From NCBI RefSeq assembly GCF_021295395.1, contig NZ_JAIWOU010000001.1, forward strand, positions 375,001 through 439,000: DNA of 64,000 nucleotides, read 5' to 3'. Made by a program: the position numbers and the translations under genes. The notes below the pieces were generated by a model. The model was not told where the DNA came from, made no database searches, and was given only the letters and a program-made list of their open reading frames with translations. Of this stretch, positions 34,645 through 43,221 are shown in pieces (positions within the stretch are counted from its first letter, which is position 1; the number at the start of each line of letters is the position of its first letter). This stretch comes from Komagataeibacter sp. FNDCR2. GTDB taxonomy: Bacteria; Pseudomonadota; Alphaproteobacteria; Acetobacterales; Acetobacteraceae.

Positions 34645-35547
34645 GTGTTTCTGCGGCAGTTGACATATCTTATAGCACTGGATCGCTACCGGCATTTTTC
34701 CCGCGCGGCGGAAAGCTGTGGCGTGTCCCAGCCCGCGCTTTCGGCGGCGATACGCCAGATGGAAGCGGAACTGGGCATCACCATCATCCGGCGCACGCGG
34801 CGCTTCAATGGCCTGACGGATGAAGGCAGGCGCGTTCTCGACTGGGCGCGGCAGACGCTGGCGGCCCTTGACGGGTTGCGGCAGGAAGCCGCCTTCGCGC
34901 AGGAAGTGGCGGGGGGCACGCTTTCCATCGGTCTCATGCCACCCGCGATGCAGACCATTCCGCTCCTGCTCGAAAGCTTTCGCACGGCGGTGCCCGGCCT
35001 GCACCTGCAGGTACGCATGGGTTCCAGCGCCGACACCATTCACCGCCTGCGCCAGCAGCAGCTTGACCTCGGCCTCGTCTATCTCGACCAGATACCCGAT
35101 GACAGCCCCTTTGACACGTTACCGCTCTATACCGAGCAGCATGTCCTGGTTGCGGTCGAGCCCCTGGTCCTGCCGCCGGGACGGCGGGACTGGACCACGC
35201 TGGCGGATCTGCCGCTGTGCCTGCTGGGCTCGGAAATGCGTTCGCGCCAGATTGTCGATGCCGCCTTTCGCGGGGCAGGGGTAAACCCCGACGTGGTGCT
35301 GGAAACCAATTCGCTGGAAGTGCTGTACGGCGAACTTCTGGCCGGGCGCCTGGCCAGTATCCTGCCGGTCGCAGCGCTGCCCGCCCATACCGGGCATGCG
35401 CACCTGCAGGTACGCCCGCTGGGTCCGTGTACCGCGCCCGAGGTCGGGCTGGTCCGGCTTGCGACCTCACTGCCCACGGCACTGGCAACACGCATATGGA
35501 GTATCGCGACGGGCCTGCATATGCGCGATGTCTTTACCATTGGCTGA
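34645..35547 (+). CDS. LysR-family transcriptional regulator
   Basis: The protein starts F-L-R-Q-L-T-Y-L-I-A-L-D, the standard LysR opening, and has the HTH HFSRAAESCGVSQPALSAAIRQMEAELG followed by an effector domain (GGTLSIGLMPPAMQTIPLLLESF, DLGLVYLDQIPDDSPFDTLPLYTEQHVLV, LLAGRLASILPVAAL). The GTG at 34645 gives 300 residues, the normal length; ATGs upstream (34570, 34609) add a tail not seen in the family. It follows the flavodoxin gene, which it may regulate. A CynR/OxyR-like subfamily is possible. Confidence 0.88.
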   Translation: MFLRQLTYLIALDRYRHFSRAAESCGVSQPALSAAIRQMEAELGITIIRRTRRFNGLTDEGRRVLDWARQTLAALDGLRQEAAFAQEVAGGTLSIGLMPPAMQTIPLLLESFRTAVPGLHLQVRMGSSADTIHRLRQQQLDLGLVYLDQIPDDSPFDTLPLYTEQHVLVAVEPLVLPPGRRDWTTLADLPLCLLGSEMRSRQIVDAAFRGAGVNPDVVLETNSLEVLYGELLAGRLASILPVAALPAHTGHAHLQVRPLGPCTAPEVGLVRLATSLPTALATRIWSIATGLHMRDVFTIG

Positions 35548-35556
35548 ATCGCGTGC

Positions 35557-35922
35557 CTATGGCGGGCTATCAGGATGTCCGTTTTTGAAAATACGCTGTT
35601 CCTGCCGCCGGAAGGCGGACCAGTCGCGCTGGTAGCGGTCAGGTGATGGCGTTTCGCGTGGGTTCATATCGGGGGGTGTGGCGGGGTCGTCGCTTTCCCA
35701 CGGCCATGACGGGCGTGTGGGTGCGCTACCTGTGGGCAGGGGCGCAAAATGCGGGATTACAGGCGGGGCGGCGCTGCCGGGTGAAAAGGTCGGTGCGGGT
35801 GGAATGACCACGCTACCGTTCCAGCCACCGGGGGTCTGTGCCCCTGCCGATGCATGCGGGAGGCAGAGCAGGATCAGCCCGAACAACGGGGCCATGCCCC
35901 TGTGGCGCAATCTGTCCGACAT
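35557..35922 (-). CDS. Small proline-rich secreted protein
   Basis: A 121-residue protein starting MSDRLRHRGMAPLFGLILLCLPHASAGAQ, with a signal peptide that cleaves near residue 28. The mature part is very proline-rich (VVIPPAPTFSPGSAAPPVIPHFAPLPTGSAPTRPSWPWESDDPATPPDMN) and ends with a charged stretch. It has no recognised domain. The same frame reaches 36057, but the signal peptide fits the ATG at 35922. It lies downstream of the cold-shock gene, past a strong terminator, so it must use its own promoter. Function unknown. Confidence 0.6.
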   Translation of the reverse strand: MSDRLRHRGMAPLFGLILLCLPHASAGAQTPGGWNGSVVIPPAPTFSPGSAAPPVIPHFAPLPTGSAPTRPSWPWESDDPATPPDMNPRETPSPDRYQRDWSAFRRQEQRIFKNGHPDSPP

Positions 35923-35968
35923 GGGGATAACGGGCGGTAAAAAGGGTAAACGGATACAGAAATAAAAA

Positions 35969-35992
35969 CGGCAGGAACCGGGGTTCCTGCCG
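35969..35992 (-). terminator. Rho-independent terminator of the cold-shock gene
   Basis: An 11-base perfect inverted repeat, CGGCAGGAACC with GGTTCCTGCCG and a two-base gap, lies just after the cold-shock stop codon. Read on the minus strand it is followed by TTTTTATTT, the run expected of an intrinsic terminator. Confidence 0.85.
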
Positions 35993-35998
35993 AGATTA

Positions 35999-36205
35999 TC
36001 AGCCAATCCGGAGATTGACAGCAGAAGACTTGCCGTTACGGCCTCTTTCGAGATCATACGTTACGGCCTGCCCTTCGGACAGGGTCTGCTGGCCAGCCTG
36101 CTCGACTGCGGAGATGTGGACGAAAGCGTCGGCGCTTCCATCTTCAGGCTGGATAAATCCAAAGCCCTTCTGGGCGTTGAACCATTTGACTGTTCCTGCG
36201 GCCAT
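35999..36205 (-). CDS. cspA: Cold-shock domain protein (CspA family)
   Basis: A 68-residue protein, MAAGTVKWFNAQKGFGFIQP and so on. The nucleic-acid motifs RNP1 KGFGFI (residues 13-18) and RNP2 AFVHIS (27-32) are intact, and the length is the family norm. GGAGG stands before the ATG on the minus strand, and the much longer open frame upstream is not protein. The 220 bases before it hold the probable leader, with a small stem CCCAC/GTGGG at 36232-36251. It binds single-stranded RNA/DNA; many such proteins act as general RNA chaperones rather than only in cold. Confidence 0.93.
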   Translation of the reverse strand: MAAGTVKWFNAQKGFGFIQPEDGSADAFVHISAVEQAGQQTLSEGQAVTYDLERGRNGKSSAVNLRIG

Positions 36206-36429
36206 ATCTGGCCTCCTTGAATAACCGGCACCCCACACGAACATGCGTGGGATCAAGACTTTTCGTTTTATCGGGGATGCCAGAAGGCCGCGTAATGAGG
36301 CTGCTTTGAAATCTTGTCCGTAGCTGAAAAGTCCAGCCGTGGGAGCCTTTCTATACACATTGAACGCAAATAGCACGTAAAATATCGGGAAATGCCGAAA
36401 TATTTCTTTTTCGGGTGCCAGATAAACCG

Positions 36430-37119
36430 TTACAGCACGCACCATTGCCGCATGAGGTTATGGTAAATATTGGTCAGTGACAGCACGGCGGGATCGAAAT
36501 CGCCCAGCCGTTCCCGCAGGCCCATGACCTGCATGTCCAGATCGAACATGATCTGCCTGCGGCTTTCTTCCGCTATCATGGACTGGGACCAGAAGAAGGC
36601 CGCCAGCCGGCTGCCGCGCGTGACCGGGCTTACACTGTGCAGCGCCGTGGTGGGGTACAGCACCATGTCGCCCGCGGGCAGCCTTATGGCCTGTTCGTTG
36701 CCGTTCGTGTGGATGGTCAGTTCACCGCCCTCATACTCATCGGGGTCGGTAAAAAACAGGGTGGAGGAGACATCGGTGCGGATGCGGGTGTGAATCCCCG
36801 CGGCCAGGATGCCGCGTATGGCGTTATCCACATGCGCGCCGAAGCTCATGCCGTTTTCATAGCGGTTGAACAGGGGCGGGCTGACCCGATAGGGCAGCAC
36901 CGCGCTGTTGAACAGGGTATTGCGCCCCAATGCGCGCAATACCAGTTCACCCAGTGTCCGGCAGGCTTCCGAATCACGGGGCAGTTGCAGGTTGTTCTTG
37001 CTTTTGGCCGACTGCTCGCCCGCCGTCTCGCGGCCATCGGTCCATTGCGCGCTTTTCAGGATGGCGCGGCAGTGGCTGAGTTCATCGGCGGTAAGCAGGG
37101 CGGGAATGTGCAGCAGCAT
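36430..37119 (-). CDS. piuC: Fe2+/2-oxoglutarate dioxygenase, PiuC/YbiX (PKHD-type hydroxylase)
   Basis: A 229-residue protein with the H-x-D motif H96-V-D98 in MSFGAHVDNAI, the distal H161 in TTALHSVSPVTRGSRLAAFFW, and R171 as the 2-oxoglutarate-binding arginine. Start MLLHIPALLTADELSHCRAIL and the end with LTNIYHNLMRQWC are diagnostic of PiuC. The gene is 39 bases downstream of the TonB-dependent receptor gene on the same strand, the standard piuA-piuC pairing. It is presumed to act in siderophore-iron use; its substrate is not known. Confidence 0.93.
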   Translation of the reverse strand: MLLHIPALLTADELSHCRAILKSAQWTDGRETAGEQSAKSKNNLQLPRDSEACRTLGELVLRALGRNTLFNSAVLPYRVSPPLFNRYENGMSFGAHVDNAIRGILAAGIHTRIRTDVSSTLFFTDPDEYEGGELTIHTNGNEQAIRLPAGDMVLYPTTALHSVSPVTRGSRLAAFFWSQSMIAEESRRQIMFDLDMQVMGLRERLGDFDPAVLSLTNIYHNLMRQWCVL

Positions 37120-37158
37120 GGAAAATGACCTTGGCTGGCGTGGGCGATGGCGGCAGGG

Positions 37159-39561
37159 TCAGTACTGTGCCGAGACGTTGAACAGGAACGACCGCCCGAT
37201 GGAAGGCGTGACCCGGTTGGAGAACAGGCTGCCATAATTCAGCCGGTTATCAAGGTTATAGGCATTCATGGCCATTTTCCAGTTGCCGTTGAAATGGTGG
37301 GCGACCATGGCGTCGAATTCCACCGTGGCGGGCACGCGTGCGGTGTTGGCCTGATCCAGCCACACGCCCTGCCGCCATGTTATGCCGCCGCCTATGGTCA
37401 TGTTCCATGGCTGGTGCGGTGCGATTTCATAGCTGGTCCACGCGGTGGCCTGGTTATGGGGCACGTACTGGATCTGGCCGCCCTGCTTGGATGTGCTGGA
37501 GCCCGCCTTGGTAATGGTCGGGTCATAGAGTGCGTAGGTGCCGTAGAACATCCAGTTGCGCAGCAGCGTGCCCGATGCGCTGAGTTCAAGCCCCTGGTTG
37601 CGTTCCTGGTCGCTGGTGGCGCTGATGTCGCCCGTGGTGGGGTCGGTCTGCACCGCATTGCCCTTTTCCAGCCGGAACAGGGCGGCGGTAAAGCCGATAC
37701 GGTCGCGGAACGCACTGTATTTCGCACCGACTTCGTACAGCGAACTGCGCTCGGGCCCGGCGCTCTGGTTCGTGCGGTTCATGGGTTCGGAACTGTTGGT
37801 TACGTACATGCTCAGCGGCGTGGTGGACTGCGACCAGTTGAAATACACCATAAGGTTGCTGCGCGGGGTGTACATGATGCTGACGGACGGGTTGATGGTC
37901 GTCTCGTTCTGTCCGTAATGCACATCGGGCGTGGCCGTGCTGCCGCCGGTGGCGCTGTAATGGCTGTTCCAGTTATCCCAGCGGAAACCGGCCTTGACCG
38001 ACAGGTAATCGGTCAGCCACACCTGATCCGACAGGAAGAATCCGACATCCAGCGCATCGCTGTCCTTGTAGCACTTGCGTCCCACACCATTGCCGATATT
38101 GACCAGACGGTCCGGATACTGGCTGCAGTTCCCCAATGTCAGGCCCGGCACGTAGGGTGAGGGATCAAGCAGGCTGGTGCTGGGCCTGTTGCTGCCATAG
38201 GCATAGTTCTGGCGGTGGTCGGTAACGTATTCGATGTCAAAGCCACCGATGATTTCATGGCGGAAACGCCATGTCCTGAGACGGGCTATGCCCGAGAACA
38301 CGTCCTGAATGGACCAGTCGCTCTGCCTGTAGGGTTCGGGACCGCCCACGCCGCCATTGCGTGCCACCTGCGCGCTGGCCGGGTCGGTGGAGAAAAAGTC
38401 CGACTGACAGGTGGCGGAGGGAGCCGAGCCGTTGATGACGTTGTTGTTATAGGCCGCCGTGCCCGGCGCCATGCTGGAGCACGCTTCCTGCGAGGCGGAG
38501 AAATAGCGGTGATAGATCCCGCCGCGCATGTCGTTATACAGTGTCAGGACGGGGTTGACCTTTGCCGTCAGCCGCCCGGTGATCATGTCATCGCTGGTGT
38601 TGTCCTGGTCATAGGTGGTGCCGTACCAGTTGGTGCGCCTGACCCCATATTCCGTAACCGGCCGCCCGATGGCGGAACCCGGAGCATAGACGACCGGCAC
38701 GCCGTAATCAGGGATGCGGTTGTCGTTCTGGTGGAAGTATTCCAGAACGAACGAGACCTTTTTACCCAGCCCGAACGCAAGCGACGGCGCAATGCCCCAG
38801 CGGTGGGAATAGATGCGGTCACGCCCCACCACGTCGTTTTCATTGCCCATGCCCGTCAGGCGGAAGGCGATGGTGTCGGTAAGCTGCTGGTTCACATCCA
38901 GCGTGCCGCGATAATACGCCCCGCTCCCGCCTGAAAAACTGGCCTGGTAGCTGTTGCCGATATGGGGTGTCCTGGTCACGATGTTGATCGCGCCACCCGT
39001 GGTGCCGTTACCGAACACTTCCGATGACGGCCCCTTGATAACGGAAACATGGTCATAATCGAAACTGTCACGGGTATAGACGCCAAAATCACGCAACCCG
39101 TTTTCGTAAATGTCGTTCTGGGCCGCGAAGCCACGGATCAGGAACTGGTCCCCCGCCATCCCGCCTTCGCCTTCGCCCACCGATGCGGTGATGCCGGGCA
39201 CGTTCTTCAGCGCCTCGTCCAGGGATTTGACATTCTGCTGCTGCATCAACACCTGCGGCACCACGTTCACGTTCTGCGGCGTGTGCATGGCGTCCTGCGG
39301 CATGCGGCTCAGGCCGATGGATTCATGCAGCACGTTCATGGGGGACGCGGTGACGTGGGTCACGTCATGGGAATGGTCCGACTCATGATCGGATGCGCTG
39401 GCGGCATCGTCACCGGGCGATGTGATCTGTTGGCCGGAAGAGGAGACGGCGGATGATGAATCCTGCGCCGCATGCGCCCCGGATGTGACGCAGGCCAATG
39501 CCATGCCGGCGGTCAATAGCGAAAATGGCCTGAGTTTGTGGTGAATGGGTTTGTCTGACAT
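37159..39561 (-). CDS. TonB-dependent siderophore receptor (Fiu/PiuA-like)
   Basis: An 800-residue outer-membrane receptor. After the signal peptide (about 1-32, ending GAHAAQ) there is a histidine/aspartate-rich stretch (ASDHESDHSHDVTHVTASP) and then the plug domain, with NVNVVPQVLMQQQNVKSLDEALKNVPGITASVGEGEGGMAGDQFLIRGF and the VIKGPSSEVFGNGTTGGAINIVTRTP motif. The barrel ends YGSLFSNRVTPSIGRSFLFNVSAQY, with a terminal aromatic residue. It probably takes up a catecholate or related ferric siderophore. It leads piuC, and its promoter carries Fur-like sites. Confidence 0.94.
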   Translation of the reverse strand: MSDKPIHHKLRPFSLLTAGMALACVTSGAHAAQDSSSAVSSSGQQITSPGDDAASASDHESDHSHDVTHVTASPMNVLHESIGLSRMPQDAMHTPQNVNVVPQVLMQQQNVKSLDEALKNVPGITASVGEGEGGMAGDQFLIRGFAAQNDIYENGLRDFGVYTRDSFDYDHVSVIKGPSSEVFGNGTTGGAINIVTRTPHIGNSYQASFSGGSGAYYRGTLDVNQQLTDTIAFRLTGMGNENDVVGRDRIYSHRWGIAPSLAFGLGKKVSFVLEYFHQNDNRIPDYGVPVVYAPGSAIGRPVTEYGVRRTNWYGTTYDQDNTSDDMITGRLTAKVNPVLTLYNDMRGGIYHRYFSASQEACSSMAPGTAAYNNNVINGSAPSATCQSDFFSTDPASAQVARNGGVGGPEPYRQSDWSIQDVFSGIARLRTWRFRHEIIGGFDIEYVTDHRQNYAYGSNRPSTSLLDPSPYVPGLTLGNCSQYPDRLVNIGNGVGRKCYKDSDALDVGFFLSDQVWLTDYLSVKAGFRWDNWNSHYSATGGSTATPDVHYGQNETTINPSVSIMYTPRSNLMVYFNWSQSTTPLSMYVTNSSEPMNRTNQSAGPERSSLYEVGAKYSAFRDRIGFTAALFRLEKGNAVQTDPTTGDISATSDQERNQGLELSASGTLLRNWMFYGTYALYDPTITKAGSSTSKQGGQIQYVPHNQATAWTSYEIAPHQPWNMTIGGGITWRQGVWLDQANTARVPATVEFDAMVAHHFNGNWKMAMNAYNLDNRLNYGSLFSNRVTPSIGRSFLFNVSAQY

Positions 39562-39602
39562 TGTTGCAACAGCCTCTCAATTGCATCCAATGTCTAAAAT
39601 TT

Positions 39603-39620
39603 ATGATAATCATTCGCAAT
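39603..39620. promoter_or_regulatory. Fur-box-like operator before the siderophore receptor
   Basis: ATGATAATCATTCGCAAT, about 42 bases upstream of the receptor start, contains the ATGATAATCAT core of the classical Fur box (GATAATGATAATCATTATC). Position and gene function support it. The CATTCGCA end recurs in the PepSY-operon repeat at 6671-6687. Confidence 0.7.
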
Positions 39621-39654
39621 ATGGATGAAACAGTTTCATACATAGCTGTAACTT

Positions 39655-39675
39655 GAATGCAACAAATTCGCATTC
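39655..39675. promoter_or_regulatory. Second inverted repeat before the siderophore receptor
   Basis: GAATGC at 39655-39660 and GCATTC at 39670-39675 form a 6-9-6 inverted repeat, and the interval contains ATTCGCATTC, similar in type to the other iron-promoter sites. It lies 35 bases upstream of the first Fur-like box, and may be a second Fur (or Irr/RirA-type) site. Confidence 0.4.
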
Positions 39676-39692
39676 TCATATATTCCGTACGT

Positions 39693-39725
39693 AAAAAACG
39701 CCCCGCACCATGGGGGCGCGGGGCG
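39693..39725 (-). terminator. Rho-independent terminator of the OprB porin gene
   Basis: CGCCCCGC (39699-39706) pairs with GCGGGGCG (39718-39725) around an eleven-base loop; on the minus strand the stem is followed directly by TTTTTTAC. It begins 28 bases after the porin stop codon. Confidence 0.8.
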
Positions 39726-39752
39726 CGGGGCGGCCGGAACGGACGTGACGGG

Positions 39753-41477
39753 TCAGAGATTGGCGATCAGCTTCAGCCCGACCAGTGCTGCATCGGGAAT
39801 GTGCCGGGTTTCGCCGGGGTGGATCATGTATTCGAATTCAGGCTGCACCAGTATGCCGGGCGTGGCGTCAATGGCGTAATAGGCTTCTATGATCTGGGAG
39901 TTCGTCTGCGGCCCGCGCACGGCGGTGCCCAGCGAGTACCCGGCATCATAACGCAGGATCTGCCCGGCGGCCTTGCGGTCGCTGACATGGTACCACGAAT
40001 ACATGATGCCCAGCCGGTCGGTGACACGCGAGGGAATCACCCCGGCGAAGGACAGCCCCCCATAGGCTTCATCCGAAATGGAGGTGACATGCGGGGTATT
40101 GTGGATATAGCCCGCCATCAGGTATCCGCCCGCCATCTGGTTACGTCCGCCCCGGCGATAGATCATCTGGTCCCCTTCGAACCAGAACATGTCCATGGGC
40201 GCGGACCGCCGATGCCCGGCGGCGGGGAGAAGGGCGGCGGGCAGCCCGATGCCGATCTGATCGGGGTAGCGCGTCGTATCATGCGCGTAACCCACCACGT
40301 AATGCCCCGGCAGGCGGTTACGGGTCAGGTAGGGTTGCCACGTAAACTCGATGGGCAGCATGAGGCCGGTCGCATTTTCACTGCCCCATGCCCAGCCGCT
40401 GGGGTTGTCGGACAGGGCGCTGACCGAATAGGCCCCGAACTGGATGGCTGTATCGCGCGTCGGGCGCATGCGGATGCGGCTGCCCCATGTGGCCTTCGGG
40501 TACACGCTGAACCCGGGGTCCAGCTTCAGCGCCACGGGGGCCGAACAGGTGACCATGAACGAACACAGCAGCGGTGACGTGGCGAAGACATGCGTCAGCG
40601 CCATGCGGCCAAAGGTGATGTCCATCTGGTTGTTCAGCAGCTTCTTTTCCGCATAGAAATCCACCAGGTGCGCGACCACGTTACCGGACAGGCCATAAAC
40701 TTCCTGAAGGTTGACGTAATATTCCCCCACCCGGTCGTGGCTGACCGCGTGGCCCGCGCGTTCCATCACCAGCGTATGGACCGACCAGCCGGTTATGCCC
40801 GCCATTTTTTCCAGGTCGAAGTTCACCTGCGCCGTCAGTTCATGCACATAGCTCATGCCGCGTTCCACGCCGCCATTGATCACGCCCATGGCTTCGCCCT
40901 TGTAGGTAAAGGCGAAGCTCACGCCGTGGTCGAGCAGCGTCTTGCGCAGCGGGTTGAGCTGCGGGACCAGATGGCCGCTTCCCGCCGTGGGCACGTAATA
41001 CGGATCCTCCAGGTCGCGGTCATGCAGGGCGTCGATCCAGGCGGGCAGCAGGGCGGATGGCCCTTCATGCGCGCTGAGCGCGTCAAGCTCGATCTTGTGG
41101 AATGACCTGTTGTCACCGGGGCTGCTGACCGGGGCGATGCTCTGGGTCGCCAGGCCCGCGGACGGATAAAGCGGCACCCCGCTGGGCGGAATGGGCGTGT
41201 TGGGGGGGCGGCGGATGGCCTGCGGGGTGGGGCCGAGGCTTTCGGCGTCCAGGCGGGCGAGGATCTGCTGCTCCGGCGGCACGCCGCCGGACGGCATGGG
41301 CGAGATCGCGCCGCTTGACAAAAGGGAGGGCACCACCGGGCCGGTGGCCGCCGTGGTCTGGGCCTGCGCCCGCGCCATGGGCAGGGCCGCAGCACCCATG
41401 GCCAGCAGCCAGCCATAGGCATGAGGAAACGAATAGCGCATGCGCCTTTTGCAGGCGTGCCGGGTCTGTCTTGTCAT
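39753..41477 (-). CDS. OprB-family carbohydrate-selective porin
   Basis: A 574-residue outer-membrane protein (start at ATG 41477; ATG 41441 is also possible, closer to the signal peptide MRYSFPHAYGWLLAMGAAALPMARAQAQ). Before the porin domain there is an unusual linker of about 90 residues rich in P, S and G (VVPSLLSSGAISPMPSGGVPPEQQ, IRRPPNTPIPPSGVPLYPSAG). The OprB parts include GVSFAFTYKGEAMGVINGGVERGMSYVHELTAQVNFDLEKM, YGLSGNVVAHLVDFYAEKKLLNNQMDITFGRM, and LLCSFMVTCSAPVALKLDPGFSVYPKATWGSRIRM. The C-terminus ends VGLKLIANL. OprB porins are numerous in acetic acid bacteria and pass glucose and other sugars to periplasmic dehydrogenases. Confidence 0.9.
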   Translation of the reverse strand: MTRQTRHACKRRMRYSFPHAYGWLLAMGAAALPMARAQAQTTAATGPVVPSLLSSGAISPMPSGGVPPEQQILARLDAESLGPTPQAIRRPPNTPIPPSGVPLYPSAGLATQSIAPVSSPGDNRSFHKIELDALSAHEGPSALLPAWIDALHDRDLEDPYYVPTAGSGHLVPQLNPLRKTLLDHGVSFAFTYKGEAMGVINGGVERGMSYVHELTAQVNFDLEKMAGITGWSVHTLVMERAGHAVSHDRVGEYYVNLQEVYGLSGNVVAHLVDFYAEKKLLNNQMDITFGRMALTHVFATSPLLCSFMVTCSAPVALKLDPGFSVYPKATWGSRIRMRPTRDTAIQFGAYSVSALSDNPSGWAWGSENATGLMLPIEFTWQPYLTRNRLPGHYVVGYAHDTTRYPDQIGIGLPAALLPAAGHRRSAPMDMFWFEGDQMIYRRGGRNQMAGGYLMAGYIHNTPHVTSISDEAYGGLSFAGVIPSRVTDRLGIMYSWYHVSDRKAAGQILRYDAGYSLGTAVRGPQTNSQIIEAYYAIDATPGILVQPEFEYMIHPGETRHIPDAALVGLKLIANL

Positions 41478-41819
41478 GTCGGTTGTTTTTCTTGCAGCCC
41501 GATCGGGAGCGCACGGGCGTGAAAACACGGCAGGGATGCCAGGCAAAGGGCGGTTGGTCAGCCCGGAAGCTGACGTCCGGCATGCGTGACAACAACAGGT
41601 GCTGCGGCGGGAAAGGCGGGACGGGTCATGATTTTGGCCACCATTGTTTTTTATTTTATTATGCTTCGGTGTTTAAGATAAAATTATCAAACTGTCAAAC
41701 AATACAGAATTATATTAATTTTGCGCTGCACAAATTATAATTATATTTCAAAATAACGGTCTTTCGTCCGGGGCTATGGCCTCCCGGCACGGGCCGTGCC
41801 ATGCCGTGGGCGGGCCCGG
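41478..41819. other. AT-rich gene-free interval between porin and histidine-kinase genes
   Basis: About 340 bases with no gene. The part 41641-41760 is strikingly AT-rich: by hand count 28 of 120 bases are G or C, in DNA that is otherwise about 60 percent GC. It has runs such as AATTATAATTATATTT and probably holds the promoters of both neighbouring divergent genes, and perhaps a site for a nucleoid protein. Confidence 0.6.
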
Positions 41820-41834
41820 ATGGGGGAGTATGGT

Positions 41835-42974
41835 GTGTCGGCGCTTGTTCTGATGGCGATCGGGTTCATGGTGGGTGTAACCGCAACTGGCCTGGTCATG
41901 CGCCGGCATGGCGCCACTGGCCTGTTGCCCACGACTCCCGCGCGCCTGCTGGCCGATCCGGCCAGTGCCGAGGAACCGGACAGCATGCAGGTGGATGACC
42001 TGCCGGTGGCCCTGGTGGTGCTGGGCCGCAGCGGGCGGCTGCTGCATGTCAATGCCAGTGCGCAGGCCCAGTTCGCCGAGGGGCTGGGCACCATGATCCG
42101 CCACCCCAGCCTGCAACGCGCCGTGGCCGACCTGAAGCCGGGCAGGGTGGGCGAAGTCCGGATCGAGACGGATGTGCCCGTGCGCCGGGTCGTGCAGGCT
42201 TTTGTCAAAACGGGACAATGGAAAGGGCAGGCCGCCTGTGGCGTCGTGCTGTTTGACGCCACCGACCGCGAGATGCTGGACCGGACACGCAGTGACTTCG
42301 TGGCCCATGCCAGCCATGAGCTGCGCACGCCGCTGGCCGCCCTGATCGGCTTTATCGAGACATTGCAGGGCCCGGCGGCGAATGATGCCGCGGCGCGACA
42401 GAAATTCCTCGCCATCATGGCCCGGCAGGCCGCGCGCATGCAGCGCCTGATCGACCGGCTGCTGTACCTGTCGCGTGTGCAGATGCTCGAACACCAGCGC
42501 CCGCAGGGTCACATCGTGGTGGCGGACCTGTTTGCCCGCCTGCATGATGAACTGCAGGGCAGACCGGCGGAAGACCGGGCGGACATCATCATCCATCCCG
42601 CCCCGCCCGGAATCCTGCGCGGCGATGCCGACCAGATACTGCAGGTGCTGGTCAACCTGTGCGAGAACGCGTGCCGCTACGGGCGCCCCCTGCCGCCCGC
42701 CACCGCGCGCATCGAAATCGGGGCCGAGTGGGAGGATACGGGCGAACTGCGCCTGTATGTGCGCGATAACGGGCCGGGTATCGAACCCCATCACCTGCCG
42801 CGTCTGACGGAACGCTTCTACCGCGTGCCGCAGGCCAGCGTGCGCAATGGCAACGACCAGGGCACGGGGCTGGGACTGGCCATTGTAAGGCATATCGTGG
42901 ACCGCCACGGCGGGCGGCTGGAACTGGCCAGCACACCGGGGCAGGGCACCTGCTGCACGGTTCTGCTGCCGTAA
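41835..42974 (+). CDS. Membrane sensor histidine kinase, PhoR-like, without adjacent response regulator
   Basis: A 379-residue kinase. An N-terminal membrane helix (MAIGFMVGVTATGLVM) is followed by a PAS-like region (DDLPVALVVLGRSGRLLHVNASAQAQF at about residues 60-90). The H-box DFVAHASHELRTPLAALIGFIE has the phospho-acceptor H161, the N-box is QVLVNLCENACRYG, and the G-boxes are DNGPGIEPHHLPRLTERFYR and GTGLGLAIVRHIVDRHGG. GGGGGAG six bases before the GTG at 41835 decides for this start, though ATG 41820 is possible. The gene order is that of a PhoR-type sensor, but no phoB, pst or any response-regulator gene is beside it. Confidence 0.88.
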   Translation: MSALVLMAIGFMVGVTATGLVMRRHGATGLLPTTPARLLADPASAEEPDSMQVDDLPVALVVLGRSGRLLHVNASAQAQFAEGLGTMIRHPSLQRAVADLKPGRVGEVRIETDVPVRRVVQAFVKTGQWKGQAACGVVLFDATDREMLDRTRSDFVAHASHELRTPLAALIGFIETLQGPAANDAAARQKFLAIMARQAARMQRLIDRLLYLSRVQMLEHQRPQGHIVVADLFARLHDELQGRPAEDRADIIIHPAPPGILRGDADQILQVLVNLCENACRYGRPLPPATARIEIGAEWEDTGELRLYVRDNGPGIEPHHLPRLTERFYRVPQASVRNGNDQGTGLGLAIVRHIVDRHGGRLELASTPGQGTCCTVLLP

Positions 42975-43221
42975 TGTTTTTTATCTTGACGGCAAATATC
43001 CGTTCATGATGTTCTTGGCGGGCGAGTAGAAGCGGTCTGGATTTTCATCCTGGGCATTGCTCCACACCAATCTGTTTTCTGATTAGTGGGCCGCTGCCGT
43101 GCACGACATTTCCTGAAAAAACAGTTTTCGTTTCCGGGCTATCGCCATGCGATCAGGCTCCGGTTTTCCATGTTCTGCCCGCCATGCCCCGCACAGAAAT
43201 ATTCTGACCGGAGAATACTGC
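42975..43221. promoter_or_regulatory. Leader and promoter region of the oxygenase gene
   Basis: About 250 bases without a gene. It ends with GGAG eight bases before the ATG at 43222. It contains AT-rich stretches at 42975-43010 and 43080-43140 but no clear hairpin or operator that I can defend. Confidence 0.4.
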
